From Halovenus sp. (lineage in GTDB: Archaea > Halobacteriota > Halobacteria > Halobacteriales > Haloarculaceae): a DNA stretch of 8,330 bases. Under the pieces are notes generated by a model. It was given only the letters and a program-made list of their open reading frames with translations. It had not been told where the DNA came from and ran no database searches. Location of the stretch: assembly GCA_028275145.1 (NCBI GenBank), contig JAQCNG010000316.1:1-8330 (forward strand). The letters run 5' to 3'. Below are positions 1 through 4,742 of the stretch, one piece after another; within the stretch, counting starts at the first letter, position 1, and the number at the start of each line of letters is the position of its first letter. Both the position numbers and the translations under genes were made by a program.

Positions 1-1736
1 CCGAGTGTGGCACGCAGTTCGGTGGCACTCAGCGTGTTGAGCACGTCGCCGGCCCCGGCCCAGCCACGGCGGGCGGTGGCGACGCCGTAGCGCATCTGGC
101 CGAAACTCCCCGGCGAGTGGGCGTCCGTGTCGATGACGACAGTCGCACCGGCCTCGATAGCGGTCTGGACGGCACTGCCCCGGAGGTCGAGTCGCTGTGG
201 ACTGGCGTTTATCTCGAGTGCGGTGTCGTGCTCGGCGGCGGCGGCCGCGAGTTGCTCCACGTCGACGGTCATCCCGGGCCGGCGGTTGAGCTGTCTCCCG
301 GTCGGGTGGCCGACGATATCGACCTCGGGGTGCTCGGTGGCGGCCACGAGCCGGTCGGTGCCGTCGCTGTCTAGCCCGGCGTGTGGCGAGGCCACCACGA
401 TGTCCAGCTCCGCCAGCAGGTCGTCGCCGACCGACACCGCGCCGTCGACCCCGATGTTCGCCTCGACGCCCGCGAGCACCTCGAGGTCGGCATCGTCGCC
501 GGCCTCGCGGATGGCGGGCAGTTGCTCGCGCAACGCCCCGTCGTCGAGGCCAACACCCCCGACCATCCCCGGCCCGGTGGCGTGGTCCGTAACCGCGAGG
601 TACTCGTGGCCAACGTCCTCGGCTGCCGCGACCATCTCCGCGATGCTGGCCGCGCCGTCCGACCAGGTCGTGTGGGTGTGGAGGTCGCCGCGTATCGCCG
701 CCCGGTCGAGCAGCTCCGGCAGTGCCCCGTCGGCGGCCGCCCCCACCTCGCCGCGGTCCTCGCGCAGCTCCGGCGGAACCCACGACATGTCGACGGCCTC
801 GTAGACACCCCGCTCGTCGGGGCCGGCGACACGCTCGCCGACCCGCTGGCCGGCGTCGGGGTCGTCGACCCCCGAGACGTCGAAGACGCCGTACTCGTTG
901 AGCTTCAGGTCCCGGTCGATTGCGCGGTTCCGGACGGTGACGTTGTGGCTCTTGCTGCCCGTGAAGTACTGCAGCGCGGCCCCGAACTCCGCAGGGTCGA
1001 CCACCCGGAGGTCGACACGGACGCCGTCGAGCCTGACACTCGCCTTTCCGGTGCCCGCCTCGATGACCCGCTCGGGGCCGTCCCAGTCGGTGAAGGCGTC
1101 GACGACCGCCTGCCCGTCGGCGCTCCCGACGAGCACGTCCACGTCGCCGACGGTCGGCCTGCGCCGCCGGATGGAGCCGCCGAGTTCGACCTGCTCGACG
1201 GCTTCGACCCCCGACAGAAACGACACCACACTGTCGCCACGCGGCAGCGCCCGCGCGAGCAGTTGCCGCTCGTGGGCCTCGCGGGCGAAGTCGATGCCCT
1301 CGAGGATGTTCTCCTCGGTCTTCGGGCCGAAGCCGTACAGGTCGCGTATCTCGCCGGCCTCTGCGGCCGCCTCCAGGTCGTCCAGCGTCTGAACCCCGAG
1401 TTCCTCGTACAGCGTACCGGCCGTCTTCGGTCCGACACCCTCGACGCTGGTCAGCGCGTCCATCTCGACGGGCAACTCCGCGCGCAACTGTTCGAGTTCC
1501 TCGATCTCACCGGTCTCGACGTACTCGACGACCTTCGCCGAGATTGCGTCGCCGACGGCGTCGACCCCGGCGACCGCCTCCCGACCGTCGGCCGCCAGCC
1601 TCTCGATGGCAACCGACAGCTCTCGGATGTTCTCCGCGGCATCGCGGTACGCACGGGGTTTGTACTCGACGTCCTGGGCTTCGAGCAGGTCGGCGAACTC
1701 CTCGAACAGGTCCGCCACCTCGTCGTTGCGGCTCAT
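1..1736 (-). CDS. polX: Family X DNA polymerase with C-terminal PHP nuclease domain (PolX), 3' end cut by window edge
   Basis: Template-directed gap-filling DNA polymerase fused to a PHP metal-dependent 3'-5' exonuclease; in this family it acts in base-excision and gap repair in the cytoplasm. Reading from ATG at 1734-1736, 578 codons are visible. Order of parts: helical N-terminal 8-kDa-like domain (residues 1-90), two helix-hairpin-helix motifs (SVEGVGPKTAG near 97-107, LYGFGPKT near 133-140), the polymerase active site GGS at 186-188 followed by GDVD with Asp198 and Asp200, third catalytic Asp242, and the YFTGS motif at 257-261. The PHP domain starts at DLHTHTTWSD (351-360). All expected metal ligands are present: H353, H355, H385, E425, H452, H477, D538, H540. 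So both activities should be intact. Archaeal and bacterial PolX are usually about 570-590 residues, so only a few C-terminal residues are missing. It lies 61 bases after the HD phosphohydrolase gene on the same strand, with no convincing promoter of its own, so co-transcription is likely. Confidence 0.95.
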   Translation of the reverse strand, partial: MSRNDEVADLFEEFADLLEAQDVEYKPRAYRDAAENIRELSVAIERLAADGREAVAGVDAVGDAISAKVVEYVETGEIEELEQLRAELPVEMDALTSVEGVGPKTAGTLYEELGVQTLDDLEAAAEAGEIRDLYGFGPKTEENILEGIDFAREAHERQLLARALPRGDSVVSFLSGVEAVEQVELGGSIRRRRPTVGDVDVLVGSADGQAVVDAFTDWDGPERVIEAGTGKASVRLDGVRVDLRVVDPAEFGAALQYFTGSKSHNVTVRNRAIDRDLKLNEYGVFDVSGVDDPDAGQRVGERVAGPDERGVYEAVDMSWVPPELREDRGEVGAAADGALPELLDRAAIRGDLHTHTTWSDGAASIAEMVAAAEDVGHEYLAVTDHATGPGMVGGVGLDDGALREQLPAIREAGDDADLEVLAGVEANIGVDGAVSVGDDLLAELDIVVASPHAGLDSDGTDRLVAATEHPEVDIVGHPTGRQLNRRPGMTVDVEQLAAAAAEHDTALEINASPQRLDLRGSAVQTAIEAGATVVIDTDAHSPGSFGQMRYGVATARRGWAGAGDVLNTLSATELRATL

Positions 1737-1797
1737 TGTTGCTGTCTCTCCGTATGTTCCCGCCGGTCTTGTGTTGTTTGGGTTGGGGTCCGGACAG

Positions 1798-2346
1798 TCA
1801 GTCGCCCGCATCCACCGCCAGCAACCGCTCCCCGCGCGAGCGGAACCGGTCGCGGACTGTCTCGACGGCGTCGACCCCCAGGTCGTAGCCGAGGTCCGGC
1901 GACTCCGCCGCCCAGGAGCCGTCGGCCAGCAGGCGGTTCGCCTCGTAGGCCAGCAGGCGGTCGTCGGCGGCCATCACCCGCTCCCACTCCCCGTCGGTCG
2001 GCGGGTCGACCCCCAGGCCGGTCCAGACGGCCTCCCGGATGGTCGCCTCGACGCTCTCTATCCGGCCGAGTTCGGCCTTCACCGGACGGGGGATGTCCCC
2101 GACGTAGGCCTCCCCGGCGTCGTGGAGCAGGGCGAGCAGCTGCAGACGTGGTGTGTCGAACTCGCGGCTGACGTACAGAGAGTGCTGTGCGACGCTGTAG
2201 AACTGCCGGCAGTGGCCGCCGAAGCGACAGGTGTGAGCGAGTCCCGCCGCGATGTCGAGCAACTGGACCTCCCCCGGTCGGGGGTCGAACGGCCTGAACC
2301 GGCCGCCGGTGTAGGTTTCGATGACCGGCCTGGGCGTCTCTGCCAT
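1798..2346 (-). CDS. HD-domain phosphohydrolase (YfbR-like nucleotidase type)
   Basis: A 182-residue soluble HD-superfamily protein, probably a metal-dependent phosphohydrolase acting on nucleotides. The N-terminus carries GGRFRPFDPRPGEV (14-27) and a region with RFGGH (41-45) and SVAQHS (51-56), followed by the core HD signature LLALLHDAGEAYVGDIPRPV (70-89). Putative metal ligands are His55, His75-Asp76 and a later Asp such as Asp129 (AADDRLLAYEAN). This layout (GGR-DPRP, CRFGGH, QHS, LLHDA-EAY-GD-P-P-K) matches a widespread group of HD proteins related to the YfbR 5'-deoxynucleotidases; exact substrate is unknown. I chose ATG at 2344-2346 over an in-frame ATG at 2395-2397: the family N-terminus begins here, and a TATA-like box lies 22-29 bases upstream, inside the longer alternative. 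It sits between the DUF5788 gene and polX; a role in nucleotide-pool sanitation alongside a repair polymerase is inference. Confidence 0.85.
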   Translation of the reverse strand: MAETPRPVIETYTGGRFRPFDPRPGEVQLLDIAAGLAHTCRFGGHCRQFYSVAQHSLYVSREFDTPRLQLLALLHDAGEAYVGDIPRPVKAELGRIESVEATIREAVWTGLGVDPPTDGEWERVMAADDRLLAYEANRLLADGSWAAESPDLGYDLGVDAVETVRDRFRSRGERLLAVDAGD

Positions 2347-2367
2347 ACCGGTCGAACGCCCGCCAGC

Positions 2368-2375
2368 GAATAATG
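2368..2375 (-). promoter_or_regulatory. TATA-like box for the HD phosphohydrolase gene
   Basis: Read on the minus strand this is CATTATTC, an AT-rich island in GC-rich surroundings, 22-29 bases before the ATG at 2346. That is the spacing expected for a haloarchaeal leaderless transcript. It suggests the HD gene, and perhaps polX after it, can be transcribed separately from the DUF5788 gene. Confidence 0.5.
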
Positions 2376-2401
2376 CGTTCCGGTGGACAATCGCCAACCG
2401 G

Positions 2402-2848
2402 CTACGGCCCGCGGGTGCCGTGACCGCTGTCGTCGTCGGCGTGCCCCAGCGCCTTCCGGAGAAACTTCGTCCAGCGCTTGCGGTCGGCGGTTTCCTGGGC
2501 CTGTGCCTCGGCCTCGACGTCGACGGAACCCAGCCCCTCGAGTTCGTTCAGCGCCCGGTCGAGACCGATAATGGTCTCGGCGAGGCGTTCGCCCTCCTCG
2601 CGGGAGATGTCGCTGTCCTCCAGTTGTTGCTTGCGCTGGAGACGCTCGCGCCGGAGGTTCCGCTTTGCCTGCTCGACGCGGTCACGTTCCCCCGGTGGCA
2701 CGGTGTCGCGTCGCCGTATCTCGAAGACGAACGTCCGGAGGTTGATCTCCTCGCCCTGCACCGTCACCCGCTCGGGGATGGAGGCCCCGACGGTCGCCCC
2801 CTCGCGCTCGATGCGCTCCAGTAACTGTTTGCGCTTGAACTCCCTCAC
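2402..2848 (-). CDS. DUF5788 family protein (haloarchaeal, function unknown)
   Basis: A 148-residue charged soluble protein beginning MREFKRKQLLERIEREG. It matches my recollection of the haloarchaeal DUF5788 family, which has a near-identical N-terminus and an NLRRERLQRKQ segment. Residues 1-50 look globular with short strands (ATVGASIPERVTVQGEEINL, then an RTFVFEIRR strand). Residues 52-112 are a long, heavily charged helical stretch likely to form a coiled coil or helical hairpin (ERDRVEQAKRNLRRERLQRK, then an acidic half). The tail RKRWTKFLRKALGH is basic-hydrophobic, followed by a short variable end. There is no signal peptide or membrane segment and no catalytic motif I recognise. The start is GTG at 2846-2848, which is where family members begin. 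It is first in a same-strand run with the HD gene and polX, and divergent from the small membrane protein gene at 3095. Confidence 0.85.
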   Translation of the reverse strand: MREFKRKQLLERIEREGATVGASIPERVTVQGEEINLRTFVFEIRRRDTVPPGERDRVEQAKRNLRRERLQRKQQLEDSDISREEGERLAETIIGLDRALNELEGLGSVDVEAEAQAQETADRKRWTKFLRKALGHADDDSGHGTRGP

Positions 2849-2868
2849 GTCTGTCTGTTGTTACCGCG

Positions 2869-2876
2869 TGTACTTC
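2869..2876 (-). promoter_or_regulatory. Weak TATA-like element for the DUF5788 gene
   Basis: Minus-strand GAAGTACA lies 21-28 bases upstream of the GTG start at 2848. Spacing suits a leaderless archaeal transcript, but AT content is only moderate, so this is a candidate rather than a clear box. Confidence 0.3.
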
Positions 2877-2913
2877 GCTCCTTTGTCTCGCCGACGCCCG
2901 TCTCTGCCTCGCC

Positions 2914-3009
2914 GTCGGGTCCCGCCCGTCGAGTGACGTTGGGTCCCGCCCGTCGAGTGACGTCGGGTCCCGCCCGTCGAGTGACGTCGGGTCCCGCCCG
3001 TCGAGTGAC
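2914..3009. repeat. Four tandem copies of a 24-bp direct repeat
   Basis: The unit begins GTCGGGTCCCGCCC and ends GTCGAGTGAC. Copies occupy 2914-2937, 2938-2961, 2962-2985 and 2986-3009 without spacers. Three are identical and the second has a single C-to-T change. The array lies in the intergenic region between two divergently transcribed genes. Although 24 is a multiple of three and all frames stay open, the translated peptides are Arg-rich and unlike haloarchaeal proteins, so I read it as non-coding. It could be an iterated binding site or simply a slippage-prone minisatellite. Confidence 0.95.
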
Positions 3010-3041
3010 GTGCTCGCGCACGCGCGTCGACTCCAACACTC

Positions 3042-3060
3042 GTGGCCGCCGGGCGGCCAC
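3042..3060. repeat. Perfect 9-1-9 inverted repeat upstream of the small membrane protein gene
   Basis: GTGGCCGCC, one G, then GGCGGCCAC: a perfect palindrome with 9-bp arms. It ends 34 bases before the ATG at 3095, just upstream of where a BRE/TATA element would sit, a usual place for an activator or repressor site in archaea. Its outer 7-bp arms are the same as those of the inverted repeat at 3274-3292 on the other side of the gene. Confidence 0.85.
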
Positions 3061-3063
3061 AGC

Positions 3064-3069
3064 GTACTT
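3064..3069 (+). promoter_or_regulatory. Weak TATA-like element for the 55-residue membrane protein gene
   Basis: GTACTT lies 26-31 bases before the ATG at 3095, correct spacing for a leaderless archaeal transcript but a poor match in composition. Directly before the ATG, 3081-3093 reads CCCCA-GTG-TGGGG, a 5-bp hairpin that could fold at or near the 5' end of the transcript. Confidence 0.25.
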
Positions 3070-3094
3070 GCCCGCGGAACCCCCAGTGTGGGGT

Positions 3095-3262
3095 ATGGCG
3101 CTCAGACACGACCTCGTGAACGGCATCATCTCGCTGGCCATCGGCGTCGCAATCACCAGCTACACCGCAGACGACGATGAGTTCGACCGCACAGAGCTGT
3201 TGCTCTCCGTCGCGGTTTCGTCGTTTCTCTCGGGCTTTTTCACGAGTTACTTCGCGGAGTAA
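3095..3262 (+). CDS. Small two-helix membrane protein (55 residues), unknown function
   Basis: A 55-residue protein predicted to form a helical hairpin in the membrane. Residues 8-23 (LVNGIISLAIGVAITSY region) form a first short hydrophobic segment, residues 24-34 an acidic loop (TADDDEFDRTE), and residues 35-53 a second hydrophobic segment (LLLSVAVSSFLSGFFTSYF). The N-terminus is mildly basic (ALRH), so by the positive-inside rule the N-terminus probably faces the cytoplasm, though charges are few. ATG at 3095 is preferred to an in-frame TTG at 2858 because the intervening translation is Arg-rich and repeat-encoded, unlike a haloarchaeal protein. I do not recognise a named family. It is a lone gene, divergent from the DUF5788 gene and bracketed by matching inverted repeats (3042-3060 and 3274-3292). 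Confidence 0.7.
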   Translation: MALRHDLVNGIISLAIGVAITSYTADDDEFDRTELLLSVAVSSFLSGFFTSYFAE

Positions 3263-3272
3263 CCAACCGGGT

Positions 3273-3293
3273 GGTGGCCGCGTGCCGGCCACC
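3273..3293 (+). terminator. GC-rich hairpin just after the small membrane protein gene
   Basis: GGTGGCCG - CGTGC - CGGCCACC forms a perfect 8-bp stem with a 5-base loop, beginning 11 bases after the stop codon at 3260-3262. It is placed like a terminator or mRNA 3'-end structure. It is not followed by a T-run, the usual archaeal termination signal, so it could equally be a DNA-binding palindrome. Its arms repeat those of the upstream inverted repeat at 3042-3060. Confidence 0.45.
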
Positions 3294-3305
3294 CCAACAT
3301 GTTGG
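3294..3305. promoter_or_regulatory. Perfect 12-bp palindrome CCAACATGTTGG (possible operator)
   Basis: A perfect dyad next to the hairpin at 3273-3293 and 38-49 bases before the ATG of the possible small ORF at 3343. Position and symmetry suit a binding site for a dimeric regulator. I see no second copy in the window. Confidence 0.35.
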
Positions 3306-3342
3306 TGCAAACCTGACGGGACGGGAGCCCCTCCAATCAGAT

Positions 3343-3450
3343 ATGGAAGTCAGAGACCGACTCCCACTGGCGCTGTGGAGGAACAGTCACGACCTGAGCG
3401 AGACCGAGTTCGAACGGCGCGTTCAGCATCTCCTCGAGAACGAGCGGTGA
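3343..3450 (+). CDS. Possible 35-residue small protein
   Basis: Reads MEVRDRLPLALWRNSHDLSE followed by TEFERRVQHLLENER and a TGA stop. The second half (LSETEFERRVQHLLENE) is an amphipathic, charged helix pattern loosely recalling the helix-turn-helix hairpin of SHOCT-type domains, but the match is only by eye. In its favour: it starts with ATG, has haloarchaeal-like composition (acidic second half, Asp/Glu next to Arg), has a GGGAG stretch at 3323-3327 about 15 bases upstream, and is followed by a strong hairpin at 3467-3494. Against: it is very short, there is no clear TATA box at the right distance, and I know no family. It lies between the small membrane protein gene and the AI-2E permease gene, same strand. 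Confidence 0.35.
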   Translation: MEVRDRLPLALWRNSHDLSETEFERRVQHLLENER

Positions 3451-3466
3451 ACGGGGCACCCGCTCT

Positions 3467-3494
3467 CCGACTGGGGGCAACTCCCGCCGGTCGG
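3467..3494 (+). terminator. Strong hairpin between the small ORF and the permease gene
   Basis: CCGACTGG-GGG, loop CAACT, CCC-g-CCGGTCGG: an 11-bp stem with one bulged G and one G-U pair, starting 17 bases after the stop of the 35-residue ORF. It could be a 3'-end structure of that transcript or a stabilising element; no T-run follows. Confidence 0.4.
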
Positions 3495-3509
3495 GGTCTG
3501 TCGGTGACC

Positions 3510-3517
3510 GATACAGT
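3510..3517 (+). promoter_or_regulatory. Candidate TATA-like element for the AI-2E family permease gene
   Basis: GATACAGT is the most AT-rich stretch upstream of the permease start, 33-40 bases before the ATG at 3550. Transcription would then start roughly 8-12 bases before the ATG, giving a very short leader. Confidence 0.3.
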
Positions 3518-3549
3518 CAACAGTCCCCCGTGTGTACCGACTGGCAGAG

Positions 3550-4725
3550 ATGGACCGGGACGTCCGACGCCGACTGGCACTCGGAGCGGCCGTCGGTGCG
3601 CTGTTTCTCCTCATCGGCTACGTCCTGCTCGCGTTCGTCACGGTCGTCGTGTTCTCGGTGTTTCTGTACTACGCGGTGCGACCAATCTTCAGGTTTCTCG
3701 AACGGACGGGTCTCGGTCGGCGGGTCCGGGCCGTTCTGGCGCTCGTGCTCTTTGGGGTTCCGTTTCTCGTGTTGATCGCCTACTCGGTCGCGATTCTGGC
3801 TATCGAGATACAGGATTTCGTACAGGAGGACTTCTCCACCCAGATTGCGGACGAACTCAACATCGGCGGGTTCGACCTCAGTGCAGTGGAGACGGCCACG
3901 TCCGGCGAGGACCCACAGGTTGCCGTCGACAGTCTGGTAGACGCCGTGGTCGGTGCCGCCGGGGCTGTCGGGAGCGCGTTCGCGCAGTTGTTGCTCGTTG
4001 TCATCATCACCTACTACCTGCTCGTCGACGGGCCACGCCTCGTCGAGTGGTTGCTCGGCACCTACGACGCGCCGGGGGTCGCCCGGCGCTACGTCGAGGC
4101 TGTCGACGACGAACTCTCGATAGCGCTGTTCGGTAACATCGTCAACGTGTTCGTCACGGCCATCATCGCCATTGCGGTCTTTCTCATCTACAACGTGCTC
4201 GTGGCGTCGACAGTCGCGGTCCCGTACCCCGCGCTCGTGGGTGCGCTCGTGGGCGTCGGGAGCCTCATCCCGGTCATCGGCATCAAACTCGTGTACGTGC
4301 CACTCACCGTCGGACTGGGGGTGAACGCCTGGATGGCGGACGAACCCGAACTGCTCGGTCCGGTGGCGGTGCTGTTCGTCGTGAGCGCGGTTGTTCTCGA
4401 TTTCATCCCCGATTTCCTCATCCGTGCGCTCGTCAGCAGTGAGGAGACACACACCGGACTGTTGGTTATCTCATACATTCTCGGGCCTGCCGTGTTCGGC
4501 TTCTACGGGCTCTTTCTGGCTCCCATCCTGCTCGTCTGCACGACCAACGCGGTGAAGATTCTCCTGCCGTACGTCGTCTCCGGCGCCGACAGGAGACGAG
4601 ACCAGACGGTACTCGGCCAGTTCGTCCGGAGTGACGGCGGCAGGGACTCGTCGGCAGACACGACAGAACAACAGACCTCGGACGACCAGGGGAGCAACCA
4701 CCGACCGGACCGGCAGGGCGAGTAA
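3550..4725 (+). CDS. AI-2E family (UPF0118) multispanning permease
   Basis: A 391-residue integral membrane protein of the AI-2E transporter family (PF01594 type), a group of presumed exporters or ion antiporters whose substrate cannot be inferred here. Hydrophobic segments lie at about residues 9-32, 31-45, 59-86, 140-159, 191-227 and 228-258, then 268-287 and 303-340. Family landmarks are GSLIPVIGIK (237-246), DFIPDFLIRALVSSEETHTG (284-303) and ILGPAVFGFYGLFLAPIL (310-327). Residues 88-139 form the usual soluble acidic insert after the second helix pair. The last 45 residues (from 347) are a hydrophilic Asp/Gln/Ser-rich cytoplasmic tail. ATG at 3550 is preferred to an in-frame GTG at 3532, which adds only six residues. 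It converges on the beta-propeller gene with just 17 bases between stop codons. Confidence 0.9.
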   Translation: MDRDVRRRLALGAAVGALFLLIGYVLLAFVTVVVFSVFLYYAVRPIFRFLERTGLGRRVRAVLALVLFGVPFLVLIAYSVAILAIEIQDFVQEDFSTQIADELNIGGFDLSAVETATSGEDPQVAVDSLVDAVVGAAGAVGSAFAQLLLVVIITYYLLVDGPRLVEWLLGTYDAPGVARRYVEAVDDELSIALFGNIVNVFVTAIIAIAVFLIYNVLVASTVAVPYPALVGALVGVGSLIPVIGIKLVYVPLTVGLGVNAWMADEPELLGPVAVLFVVSAVVLDFIPDFLIRALVSSEETHTGLLVISYILGPAVFGFYGLFLAPILLVCTTNAVKILLPYVVSGADRRRDQTVLGQFVRSDGGRDSSADTTEQQTSDDQGSNHRPDRQGE

Positions 4726-4742
4726 CAGCCGTCGGGTCTCGG

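Noticed and set aside
381..2171. 596-residue plus-strand open frame
   Set aside because: It lies antisense to polX and the HD gene, which have complete family motifs. The frame stays open because of GC-rich codon bias; its translation shows no recognisable domain.
2347..2397. Upstream extension of the HD gene to the ATG at 2397
   Set aside because: The 17 extra residues cover the TATA-like box and are not part of the family N-terminus as I know it.
2914..3009. CRISPR array
   Set aside because: Copies are head-to-tail with no spacers, only 24 bp long, and no cas genes are near.
2858..3262. Longer version of the 55-residue protein starting at TTG 2858
   Set aside because: The added 79 residues are Arg/Ser/Pro-rich and come mostly from the 24-bp repeats, unlike acidic haloarchaeal protein. 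The ATG at 3095 fits better.
2845..3310. Minus-strand open frames through the 24-bp array
   Set aside because: Arg/Thr/Gly repeats with no family resemblance, overlapping the better-supported plus-strand gene.
3517..4452. 311-residue minus-strand open frame, Asp/Glu/His-rich
   Set aside because: It is the antisense shadow of the AI-2E permease; the acidic look comes from complementing hydrophobic Val/Leu/Ile codons.
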